Assembly (NCBI GenBank): GCA_016195295.1
Contig: JACPZV010000477.1
Span: forward strand, 1 to 8,043
Reading direction: 5' to 3'
DNA: 8,043 nucleotides
DNA from: Acidobacteriota bacterium
GTDB taxonomy: Bacteria; Acidobacteriota; Vicinamibacteria; Vicinamibacterales; CAVVIG01
Numbering within the stretch: the first letter of the stretch is position 1; every line of letters begins with the position of its first letter. Under the pieces are notes generated by a model, which was not told where the DNA came from, ran no database searches, and was given only the letters and a program-made list of their open reading frames with translations. This document shows positions 1-5,942 of the stretch, piece by piece. The position numbers and the translations under genes are program-made.

Positions 1-433
1 CCGCCGACAATGGCAGGAGCACCCGAGGGAAATACACCTTGGTGACGAGGCGTTGGTGCTCGACGATGGCGTTAGTGGAATGCGTCAGGGCGTTGGCGAA
101 GTACATCCAGGGCAGCAGGGCGGAGTAATAGAAGATAGGATAAGGAATCCCATCTGAGGGGATCCTGGCCAGGACGCCAAAGAAGAGGCTGAAGACGAGC
201 ATCGTGAGCAACGGCTGCAGGATCGCCCACGCGGCGCCGAGAACCGTCTGCTTGTAGCGGACCTTCACGTCGCGCCACGTCAGGAAGTAGACCAGCTCGC
301 GGTACGACCAGAGGTCGCCGAGCTTCAGCGACACCCAGCCGCGCGACCGCTGCACGCGGGTGACGCGCGGTGGCGCGTCCGCCGGCGCGGCGTCGAGCGG
401 CAGCGCGGCGGTGGCGGTCGACTGGTCAGACAC
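1..433 (-). CDS. ABC-2 type polysaccharide export permease, partial (Wzm-like)
   Basis: This is the inner-membrane subunit of an ABC exporter that would move a lipid-linked glycan across the cytoplasmic membrane. Only the first 144 codons are present; the C-terminus lies beyond the left edge. After a proline/alanine-rich, presumably cytoplasmic N-terminus (residues 1-35) comes the family hallmark RDVKVRYKQTVLGAAW (54-69), which leads into a first membrane segment (about 65-90). A second hydrophobic segment (about 97-115) contains LLPWMYFANAL. A further conserved KVYFPRVLLPL (132-142) follows. This order matches TagG/Wzm/KpsM-type ABC-2 permeases. The GTG start at 433 is chosen because it overlaps the stop of the upstream regulator gene by 8 bases (GTGTCTGA), which suggests coupled translation; no strong Shine-Dalgarno is visible. 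The partner ATPase gene is expected just downstream, outside the window (inference). The family call is firm; the substrate is unknown. Confidence 0.9.
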   Translation of the reverse strand, partial: MSDQSTATAALPLDAAPADAPPRVTRVQRSRGWVSLKLGDLWSYRELVYFLTWRDVKVRYKQTVLGAAWAILQPLLTMLVFSLFFGVLARIPSDGIPYPIFYYSALLPWMYFANALTHSTNAIVEHQRLVTKVYFPRVLLPLSA

Positions 434-1085
434 GAGCGACAGCTTTCGGTTCCTCGGGATCGAATTGCGCGTGCGGCGCGGGTGGCGCGGCGGGCTTCAA
501 GGTCAGCAGCTTTTCGGAAGGGATGCCGGCGTTCACGAGCTGCGTCACGAGCGGATCGGGTTTGTCGAGAGTGGCGACAATCAAACGATCGAACGCCACG
601 ACGGCGCACTCGTCGAGGCCGCGAATCGGTATGCCGAGAAACATCCCGCCCGCTTTCGCCGCGAAAATCGCGACCGGTTCGAGCCCTTGTTCCTTCAGCG
701 ACAAATAGGCAAGCTCCGCCGCTTCACCCGTTCCAAATACCGCGATTCGCTGCGCGCCATCGTCCTTACACGGCCGAAGCACTTCGCTCAGGTGTTGACG
801 CACTTCTCGGTAGAGATGAAGCGAATAGTCCATGAACTCGTACGTGAGTCGGGACTTTTCCGCAATCCCTTGAGGCGTGATCAAGTACAGCAGCCGGTTC
901 GACTGCACATTGATGCACTTGATGTAGCCCTTCCGGATCAGTCGCTTTAGATAGATGTTGGTGAGGCCCAGGGCGATGCCCAGCTTGGCCGACAGATTCC
1001 GCTGCGTGATGTGCTGGTCGCGCGCGACGGCATCGAGCACAGTCAGCTCGCGGCGCGCCTCCACATCCATGTTCATCCGTTCCAT
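426..1085 (-). CDS. EPS-associated MarR-type winged-helix regulator with C-terminal Rossmann-like domain
   Basis: This is a probable DNA-binding regulator of the polysaccharide locus, 219 residues long. Residues 11-80 form a winged helix: ITQRNLSAKLGIALGLTNIYL (26-46, helix-turn-helix) followed by LKRLIRKGYIK and a wing ending in YLITPQGIAEKSRLT. From memory this pattern (QR..A..LG.SLG..N..L..L...G..K, then LTP.GI..K..LT) resembles the small EPS-associated MarR family. After a helical linker (82-105), residues 112-196 look like a Rossmann-type nucleotide-binding fold: RIAVFGTGEAAELA (113-126) has a GxGxxA loop, then GIPIRGLDE and DRLIVATLD. The last 20 residues are Pro/Ala-rich. The frame is open up to an ATG at 1211, but that start would lie upstream of the predicted transcription start. 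ATG 1085, preceded by AGAGTGAG, is preferred; ATG 1076 is also possible. The effector ligand is unknown; a nucleotide sugar or NAD is an inference only. Confidence 0.82.
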   Translation of the reverse strand: MERMNMDVEARRELTVLDAVARDQHITQRNLSAKLGIALGLTNIYLKRLIRKGYIKCINVQSNRLLYLITPQGIAEKSRLTYEFMDYSLHLYREVRQHLSEVLRPCKDDGAQRIAVFGTGEAAELAYLSLKEQGLEPVAIFAAKAGGMFLGIPIRGLDECAVVAFDRLIVATLDKPDPLVTQLVNAGIPSEKLLTLKPAAPPAPHAQFDPEEPKAVARV

Positions 1086-1126
1086 GGGAGTCTCACTCTT
1101 TGAAATGCTTTGTTTACAGGCTACCG

Positions 1127-1166
1127 CCCTGTCACTTACAGCGTGGAAAACAGCTCGCTGACAGGG
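1127..1166 (-). repeat. Inverted repeat in the leader of the regulator gene
   Basis: A perfect 8-bp inverted repeat, CCCTGTCA at 1127-1134 and TGACAGGG at 1159-1166, is separated by 24 bases. In the minus-strand transcript the arms would form an 8-bp stem, and GCG/CGC inside the loop could extend it after a bulge. It lies about 40-80 bases after the predicted transcription start and about 40 bases before the ATG at 1085. No U-run follows, so it does not look like a terminator. It could be a protein-binding dyad or an RNA leader structure; the sequence alone cannot decide. A smaller GC-only inverted repeat (GGCCG, 6 bases, CGGCC at 1181-1196) sits closer to the promoter. Confidence 0.45.
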
Positions 1167-1205
1167 TGACTGGAGGTATTGGCCGGCGCTGCGGCCAGGT
1201 ACCGC

Positions 1206-1220
1206 GTTCACGTATTGAAC
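1206..1220. promoter_or_regulatory. Operator-like dyad over the -10 box (GTTCA-N5-TGAAC)
   Basis: GTTCA at 1206-1210 and TGAAC at 1216-1220 form a perfect 5-bp dyad with a 5-base centre. It overlaps the predicted -10 hexamer of the minus-strand promoter (1214-1219) and its start point. A dimeric winged-helix protein bound here would block RNA polymerase, so autorepression by the regulator encoded just downstream is a reasonable hypothesis. The dyad is short and could be chance. Confidence 0.35.
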
Positions 1221-1242
1221 ATCAGGAACGTAACGCTGTCAA
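1214..1242 (-). promoter_or_regulatory. Predicted sigma70-type promoter of the regulator-permease operon
   Basis: On the minus strand, a consensus -35 TTGACA (1242-1237) is followed by a 17-base spacer (1236-1220) and a -10 TTCAAT (1219-1214, four of six consensus bases). Transcription would start near 1207 and give a leader of about 120 bases before the ATG at 1085. It lies in the 212-base gap after the GT2 stop at 1298, so the regulator and permease genes can be transcribed independently of the GT2 gene. No rho-independent terminator was seen between 1243 and 1297, so read-through from the GT2 gene is also possible. Confidence 0.5.
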
Positions 1243-1297
1243 GAACCAGAACTCTAGGCCGTTCATTAACTTGGCGAGAATGTGTAGTTTCGGGACG

Positions 1298-2008
1298 TTA
1301 CTCGGAGAAGCGGTACTTCAACAGTACCCACAACGCGACGACGCCGTCCCGCCACGTGATCTTCTTTCCCTGCTCGTAGCCACGCCCGTCGTAGGTAATC
1401 GGCACTTCGTAGACGCGGTAGCTGCGTTTGAAGATCTTGGCCGTCAGCTCGGGCTCGATCCCAAAGCCGTTGGAGTGCAGCGTGAACGACCTCAACACCT
1501 CGGCGCGCATCACCTTGTAGCAGGTTTCCATGTCCGTGAGCATCGTGTTGTAGAGGATGTTGGTGATCAAGGTGAGCAGCCGGTTGCCGAGATAGTGCGT
1601 GAACAAGAAAACGCGGTGGCGGCCGAGAAACCGCGATCCGTACACGACGTCGGCGCGACCCTTCACGATGAGGTCGATCAAGTCCGGATACTCTTCCGGG
1701 GAATACTCGAGGTCCGCGTCCTGGATGACGACGATGTCGCCGGTGACTTGCGCGAACCCGGCGCGCAGCGCGGCGCCCTTACCTTGATTGCGCTCCTGGC
1801 GCAGCAGGAGGAACCGTCCATCGCCGCGTAGCGCCAGCAACCGCTCCCACGTGCCATCCGTTGACCGATCGTCGACGACGATGAATTCGATCCGGAGATT
1901 GACCGCGAGCACGCGGTTGATGATCTCGTCGATCGTCTCCCGTTCGTTGAAGACGGGCATGACAACCGACAGGAGCGGCTCGGCGGGCACGGGCTGGAGG
2001 GATGTCAT
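1298..2008 (-). CDS. GT2 glycosyltransferase, polyprenyl-phosphate mannose/glucose synthase-like (DPM/DPG family)
   Basis: This enzyme transfers a hexose from a nucleotide sugar to a polyprenyl phosphate at the cytoplasmic face of the membrane. The 236-residue protein is one GT-A domain without C-terminal membrane helices. It shows LLSVVMPVFNERETI (12-26), VVDDRSTDGT (44-53, nucleotide binding), NQGKGAALRAGF (74-85), the metal-binding QDADLEYSPEEYP (96-108, DxD variant DAD) and YGSRF (123-127). The typical DPM-like C-terminal part follows: TDMETCYKVMR (158-168), GFGIEPELTAKI (181-192) and YEQGKKITWRDG (211-222). The ATG at 2008 gives a normal family length; a GGAG lies about 20 bases upstream, too far to be a good ribosome site. 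The gene is transcribed away from two polyprenyl-phosphate-sugar-type GT-C genes, which suggests it makes their donor (inference). Whether the sugar is mannose, glucose or another cannot be read from sequence. Confidence 0.9.
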   Translation of the reverse strand: MTSLQPVPAEPLLSVVMPVFNERETIDEIINRVLAVNLRIEFIVVDDRSTDGTWERLLALRGDGRFLLLRQERNQGKGAALRAGFAQVTGDIVVIQDADLEYSPEEYPDLIDLIVKGRADVVYGSRFLGRHRVFLFTHYLGNRLLTLITNILYNTMLTDMETCYKVMRAEVLRSFTLHSNGFGIEPELTAKIFKRSYRVYEVPITYDGRGYEQGKKITWRDGVVALWVLLKYRFSE

Positions 2009-2050
2009 TCAGACGCGGCCACGGAAGCTCCGACACGCTACCATAAGGCC

Positions 2051-2072
2051 TGTGTCGCAGCAATGCGACGCA
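2051..2072 (+). promoter_or_regulatory. GNRA-type hairpin in the divergent GT2/GT39 spacer
   Basis: GTCGCA (2054-2059), loop GCAA (2060-2063) and TGCGAC (2064-2069) form a perfect 6-bp stem. TGT (2051-2053) and GCA (2070-2072) extend it to 9 bp with one G-U wobble in RNA. GCAA belongs to the stable GNRA tetraloop class. The hairpin ends three bases before the ATG at 2076 and covers the alternative GTG start at 2052. In the plus transcript it would occupy the ribosome-binding region. As DNA it is a dyad between the divergent genes and could also be an operator. Confidence 0.45.
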
Positions 2073-2075
2073 CCG

Positions 2076-3398
2076 ATGACTCGCGTCCCACTCAGCGTCA
2101 GCGCCGCGCCGCGCCGGCAGATATGGATCGCCGCTCTCGTCGCGTGCCTTCTCAGGCTCGCGTACGTTCTCTGGTATCCGCAGTACCCACTCTGCCCGGA
2201 TTGTCAGGTCTACGATCGGCTGGCGACGAACATCGTCTCCGGCGTGGGGCTGGTTGGTGGAACGTCGGATGATCCGGTGTTCGCGGTCATCGATCAGGGC
2301 GCGCAAACGCCCGAGGTCGGGTTTGGCCCGGTCTACCCGGCTTTTCTCGCCGCGATCTACTCGACGGTCGGCCATCGTATCGGCGCGGTTCGGATCGTTC
2401 AGGTCGTTCTTGGCGCGCTGATCGTGCCGCTGGCCTGGCACGTCGCCGCGTCAGCCTTCGGCAATCCGACTGGAGTTGTCTGCGCGTGGCTGGTCGCCGT
2501 CTCGCCGCCGCTCGTGACGTACACGGGCATGCTCCTCACGGAGAATCTGACGATTGCCTGTCTCCTCGTCTCCACCTCGTTGTTCATCGGCGCGGTGCGA
2601 TCCGGCACGCGATGGTCATTTGCGTGCGCCGGTGTCGCGCTCGGCACGTTGATCCTGCTCCGCGAGGAAATGATCCTGCTGTTGCCGGCCTTCGCGGGAG
2701 TGGCGTGGTGGAGGGGCCGCCCCCGACCGAGCTCGGCACGCCTCGCGGCGTTTGTTCTGGCAGCGCTCGTGTGCGTGGGGATATGGACGGTCCGCAACTA
2801 CGTGGCGCTTGGGCGGCCGATTCTGATTTCCGTGCACGGCGGCGAGCAGCTGTGGATCTCCGCGAAGGGTTGGAGTGAGTGGCACTTCGACGATCCAGAC
2901 CTGCGCCGCCTCGCGACGGGCCGAAGCTACGTCGAGCGAAATGCCGCGATGCAACGCGACGCGCTGCGCATCATCGCCGCGTCGCCGGCCCGATACCTCA
3001 TGTTCTGTTTCCAACGCCTGCCGATGCTGTGGGTGTCGAGTCACACGACGTACATCCGTGGCCTCACGGAGAGTTTCGGCAGCTATTTCTTGCGTGGCGC
3101 CTACGTGCGGCTCGCCGCGAAAACGTGTTTGTTCGGCATTCACTTGGCGCTCTTGCTGATGGGCGCGTGGGGCGCGTTCCTCGCCCGGCGCGCCTCCGCT
3201 TCGCCGATGGCGGCCTGGATGCTGGCAGCGCCGATCCTGGCGATCACGGCCGTGCACTTCATCCTGTTCGCGACGCCGCGCTATCAAGTTCCCGTGCTCC
3301 CGTTCGTTCTGGCATTCTCCGCGCTCGCGGTGACGCGCGGCTGGCGTGGCGGCGGCGCTGTGGAGCCGACGTGGGCGGCGCGGGGTAACGATTCATGA
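2076..3398 (+). CDS. GT39/PMT-like membrane glycosyltransferase (GT-C fold)
   Basis: This is a multi-span inner-membrane glycosyltransferase, 440 residues, expected to move a sugar from a polyprenyl-phosphate donor to an acceptor on the periplasmic side. A first membrane helix (about 15-33) is followed by a loop with an acidic motif, PDCQVYDRLA (41-50; Asp42 is the candidate catalytic residue), then FGPVYPAFLA (83-92), a variant of the family's PPGYP motif. Further marks are LLTENLTI (153-160), LREEM (195-199), GIWTVRNYVALGRPI (235-249) and, near the C-terminus, ATPRYQVPVLPF (399-410). About ten hydrophobic segments are visible. The start is uncertain: ATG 2076 has no Shine-Dalgarno, and GTG 2052 has AAGG only three bases upstream and would add 8 residues. 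The upstream open frame back to 1788 runs antisense to the GT2 gene and is not coding. It overlaps the next gene by ATGA, so the two are translationally coupled. Donor and acceptor sugars are unknown. Confidence 0.85.
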   Translation: MTRVPLSVSAAPRRQIWIAALVACLLRLAYVLWYPQYPLCPDCQVYDRLATNIVSGVGLVGGTSDDPVFAVIDQGAQTPEVGFGPVYPAFLAAIYSTVGHRIGAVRIVQVVLGALIVPLAWHVAASAFGNPTGVVCAWLVAVSPPLVTYTGMLLTENLTIACLLVSTSLFIGAVRSGTRWSFACAGVALGTLILLREEMILLLPAFAGVAWWRGRPRPSSARLAAFVLAALVCVGIWTVRNYVALGRPILISVHGGEQLWISAKGWSEWHFDDPDLRRLATGRSYVERNAAMQRDALRIIAASPARYLMFCFQRLPMLWVSSHTTYIRGLTESFGSYFLRGAYVRLAAKTCLFGIHLALLLMGAWGAFLARRASASPMAAWMLAAPILAITAVHFILFATPRYQVPVLPFVLAFSALAVTRGWRGGGAVEPTWAARGNDS

Positions 3399-4717
3399 CG
3401 CCGTGGATCTCGTTCAGGCGCGTCGTGATAGCGATGCTCACCGCCGCGGCGCTGCTCAGGTTCGGCGCTGCGGCGCGCAGCGGCGTCGCGATGACCGGAG
3501 GCGATTTCTACCAGACCCTGCCCGGCGGCTACGTGGAACGCGTCAACCCGACGCTGTGGAACAGCGCGGACTTGGCGGGCAGCGCGGCCTTTCACAAGGA
3601 CTATTACCTCTACGGCCCAATTCAGTACCTCACGCTCTATCCCATCGCGTACCTGAACTCTTACGCCGAGATCGCGAAGCTGCTGCTGGCGCTGTACTCG
3701 GTTCTGATTTTCACGACGGTCGTGGTGCTTTGGCGGACGATGGTTGCCGCCGAGGCCGGCCGAGACGCCGGCGTCGGCCCGGCCGTTTGCGCCGTGCTGT
3801 TGTTCGCCCCGCTGATTGTGTGTTACGTGCAGCGCGAATTCGAAATCGTCGCGTTCTTGATCTGGACGCTCGGCGCCTACGCCATCGTGACGGGACGGAA
3901 CGCGGCGGGCGGCGCGGCGATCGGGTACGTCACGTGGTTCAAGTTGTTGCCGGTGGGATTCCTGCCTTACTTCGTCCTGCGACGCTGGTGGCGCGCGATC
4001 GCGGGCTTCATCGTCGCGTCGGTGGCCGTGCTGGGCCTCGCCCACGCCGTCTTCGGACTCGACAGCTTTTTGATGCTCAGCCGATCGCGTGTCATCACCG
4101 TGGAGTCGAGCGCGGCCCACATCGTCGGCGCGCAGTTTCGGCCGCTCATCGGCTCGCGCGCGACGTTCTACTTCGATCCCCGCAAATCGCCCGGCTTCCT
4201 GGGCAGGGGGTTCTGCGCCGATTGGAACGAGACGAACGAGACCATCGTCAGCGTCCGGTGGGCGCTCTGCGACCTGAACCTGCGCCACGCATGGCTTCCA
4301 AGTCGCGAGCTGTTCTGGTCGATCACGATCGCCATCGGCGCGCTGTTTGTGACCGCCTTCGTGCGCCACGAGCGACGGCTGGCCACGCATCTCGAGGCCA
4401 AGTGGCGCAGCATCTGGGAGCTCTCGCTCGTGTCGATGGCCACGGTCGTCCTCGTGCGAGCGCATTTCTACTATCTGATCGTGCTGCTCTTCCCGTTGGT
4501 GGCCCTGCTGTACCGTTATCTGCTGTACCGGCCGCACTGGACGAGAGTGGCGGCGCTTGCGTTTTCGTACGTCGCGCTGTCGGCGTTCGTCGTGCCGCTG
4601 TCGGTGACGAGCATGGCCATCGGCCGCGACGCGTGGCACGTCTACATGCACTACAACGTCTACTTCTACGGCGAGCTCACGCTGTTCGCGCTCGTGCTCG
4701 CCGAGTACTGGTTATAG
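3395..4717 (+). CDS. GT87-like polyprenol-phosphate-sugar-dependent membrane glycosyltransferase (DUF2029 type)
   Basis: This is a second GT-C enzyme, 440 residues with about ten hydrophobic segments. GT87 members are polyprenol-phosphate-mannose-dependent alpha-mannosyltransferases. After a first helix (8-28) the luminal loop holds TGGDFYQT (34-41; Asp37 is the candidate catalytic residue) and YYLYGPIQYLTLYPI (70-84). The middle part shows VQREFEIVAFLIWTLGAYAIVTGR (split as 145-155 and 156-168) and then WFKLLPVGFLPYFVLRRWWRA, whose K-x2-P...RRWWRA pattern (183-201) is typical of GT87. A large soluble loop (about 229-310) contains a short NETNET duplication from a 9-base tandem repeat at 4226-4243. 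The ATG at 3395 overlaps the preceding stop (ATGA); GGGGT lies 8 bases upstream. The stop is TAG at 4715-4717, six bases before the next start. Family assignment comes from motif memory; mannose specificity is not proven. Confidence 0.82.
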   Translation: MTPWISFRRVVIAMLTAAALLRFGAAARSGVAMTGGDFYQTLPGGYVERVNPTLWNSADLAGSAAFHKDYYLYGPIQYLTLYPIAYLNSYAEIAKLLLALYSVLIFTTVVVLWRTMVAAEAGRDAGVGPAVCAVLLFAPLIVCYVQREFEIVAFLIWTLGAYAIVTGRNAAGGAAIGYVTWFKLLPVGFLPYFVLRRWWRAIAGFIVASVAVLGLAHAVFGLDSFLMLSRSRVITVESSAAHIVGAQFRPLIGSRATFYFDPRKSPGFLGRGFCADWNETNETIVSVRWALCDLNLRHAWLPSRELFWSITIAIGALFVTAFVRHERRLATHLEAKWRSIWELSLVSMATVVLVRAHFYYLIVLLFPLVALLYRYLLYRPHWTRVAALAFSYVALSAFVVPLSVTSMAIGRDAWHVYMHYNVYFYGELTLFALVLAEYWL

Positions 4718-4723
4718 AGAGCC

Positions 4724-5728
4724 GTGCCGCCTGCCGCTGAACCGACTCGTGTGCTCCGTGTGATCACGCGATTGAACATCGGCGGACCGTCGATTCAAGC
4801 GACGCGTCTTTCCACCAGTCTCGTCGCCGAGCACTTCGACACGCTGTTGATTCACGGTCGGGTCGGCGAAGACGAAGGGGACATGAGCTACCTGTTGCCC
4901 GATCGCGGGCCGCGCACGCGGTACCTCGATCTGCTGCAGCGACCCATTTCGCCGTGGGCCGACGTGCGAGCCACGGTCGCGCTGTACGGCGCGATGCGCG
5001 AGTTCAGACCGCACGTGCTCCACACGCATATGGCCAAAGCCGGACTCCTCGGACGCGTGGCGGCGGTGTTCTTCAACGTGACGCACCCTTCGACGCGCGT
5101 GCGCCTCGTCCACACCTATCACGGCCACGTGCTCGACGGATACTTCTCCGGTCCGACGACGCAAGTATTCATCGCGCTCGAACGCTTGCTGGCGAAAGCG
5201 ACCGACCACCTGATCGCGGTGTCGAGCCGCGTGCGTGATGATCTGCTCCACCGCTACCACATCGGCGCGCCCGGTCGCTTCACGGTTGTCTCGCTTGGTC
5301 TCGACCTCGACCAGTTCGCGGCCATCGACGACCGTCAGAGGGCCGATGCGCGGCGCGCGCTCGACATTCCCGCCGGCGTCCCGGTGGTCACCACGGTCGG
5401 CCGTTTGACCGCCATCAAGAACCACGCGCTCTTTCTCGATATGGCCCGGCCGGTCGCCACCCGGCGGCCGGACACGGTGTTCCTGATCGTCGGGGACGGG
5501 GATTTGCGCGAGCAGATCGCCGCCGACGCGCGCGCGCTGAACCTGGCGGACCGCGTGCGGTTGCTCGGATGGCGGCGCGATCTGACGACGATCTACGGGG
5601 CGACCGACGTGTTCGCGATCACGTCGAAGAACGAAGGCACGCCGGTGGCTCTCATCGAAGCGATGGCGTCCGGTGTGCCGGGAGTGGCTACGGACGTCGG
5701 CGGCGTGCGTGACGTCATCACAGACTAG
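4724..5728 (+). CDS. GT4-family glycosyltransferase, truncated by an in-frame TAG
   Basis: This is a cytoplasmic GT-B enzyme that would transfer a sugar from a nucleotide donor to the growing glycan. The 334 residues before the stop contain the N-terminal acceptor domain with VLRVITRLNIGGPSIQ (10-25), VLHTHMAKAGLLGR (98-111) and VHTYHGHVL (129-137). The donor domain then shows TTVGRLTAIKNH (223-234; Lys232), VFLIVGDGDLR (252-262) and SKNEGTPVALIEAMASG (301-317), the E-x7-E donor motif with Glu304 and Glu312. After GGVRDVITD the frame meets TAG (5726-5728), where family members continue with a D-G/E-x-x-G-x-x-VPP stretch. Exactly that stretch follows in the same frame. The GTG at 4724 is the only start that keeps the N-terminal motif; it sits six bases after the GT87 stop. 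As written, the product lacks about 60 C-terminal residues, which normally pack back on the N-domain, so it may be inactive. Confidence 0.85.
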   Translation: MPPAAEPTRVLRVITRLNIGGPSIQATRLSTSLVAEHFDTLLIHGRVGEDEGDMSYLLPDRGPRTRYLDLLQRPISPWADVRATVALYGAMREFRPHVLHTHMAKAGLLGRVAAVFFNVTHPSTRVRLVHTYHGHVLDGYFSGPTTQVFIALERLLAKATDHLIAVSSRVRDDLLHRYHIGAPGRFTVVSLGLDLDQFAAIDDRQRADARRALDIPAGVPVVTTVGRLTAIKNHALFLDMARPVATRRPDTVFLIVGDGDLREQIAADARALNLADRVRLLGWRRDLTTIYGATDVFAITSKNEGTPVALIEAMASGVPGVATDVGGVRDVITD

Positions 5729-5917
5729 TCGCTGGGCCGCGTGGTCCCACCCGACGACGCGACGGCGCTGGCCACGGCGGTAACGTCCCTCCTGAACGAC
5801 GCACCGACCCGTGCGCGACTCTCGGTGGCCGCGCGCCAAGCGGCGCTCGCGCGCTTCACGCTGGAGCGCCTGACCGCGGACATCGCCGATCTCTACCGCC
5901 AGCTGCTTGCGCGCTGA
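5729..5917 (+). pseudogene. Detached C-terminus of the GT4 gene after the in-frame amber codon
   Basis: From 5729 the GT4 frame stays open for 62 codons to TGA at 5915-5917. It encodes SLGRVVPPDDATALATAV, then LLNDAPTRARLSVAARQAA, then ARFTLERLTADIADLYRQLLAR. This is the normal end of a GT4 protein: the GR-x-VPP-D loop, a short helix, the R-F motif and the closing helix with Y-x-x-LL. About 54 of 62 third codon positions are G or C, as in the intact part, so the tail has not visibly decayed. With the stop read through, the protein would be about 397 residues, a usual GT4 length. There is no good independent start or ribosome site for the tail. The gene is either a recent nonsense mutant, a sequencing or assembly error, or a readthrough gene. 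The neighbouring GT87 gene also ends in TAG, which argues against general amber reassignment. Confidence 0.8.
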
Positions 5918-5942
5918 TTCGTCGCGCTACAAACTCTACAAC

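Noticed and set aside
1086..1211. N-terminal extension of the regulator to the ATG at 1211
   Set aside because: The extra 42 residues have no resemblance to the family, and the ATG lies between the predicted -10 box and start point. The winged-helix domain begins normally from 1085.
1788..2075. Upstream part of the GT39 open frame
   Set aside because: It is antisense to the 5' part of the GT2 gene and Ser/Arg-rich. The membrane protein starts with its first helix soon after 2076.
4226..4243. 9-base tandem duplication (AACGAGACG/AACGAGACC) in the GT87 gene
   Set aside because: It is only two copies, in frame, giving Asn-Glu-Thr twice in a loop. This is too small to be more than local sequence variation.
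3284..4651. 455-codon open frame on the minus strand, antisense to the GT87 gene
   Set aside because: The product is rich in Arg, His, Gln and Asp with no recognisable domain, typical of the shadow of a GC-rich gene. The plus-strand frame gives a clear GT87 membrane protein.
3346..4740. 464-codon plus-strand frame overlapping the GT87 gene
   Set aside because: It is an extremely Arg-rich translation with no hydrophobic segments, a frame shadow of the GT87 gene.
4712..5839. 375-codon open frame on the minus strand across the GT4 gene
   Set aside because: It is low-complexity Arg/His/Asp-rich sequence without motifs. The opposite strand carries clear GT4 motifs on both sides of the TAG.
5918..5942. 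Possible bidirectional terminator between the convergent GT4 and SGNH genes
   Set aside because: No stem with a following T-run can be built in these 25 bases.
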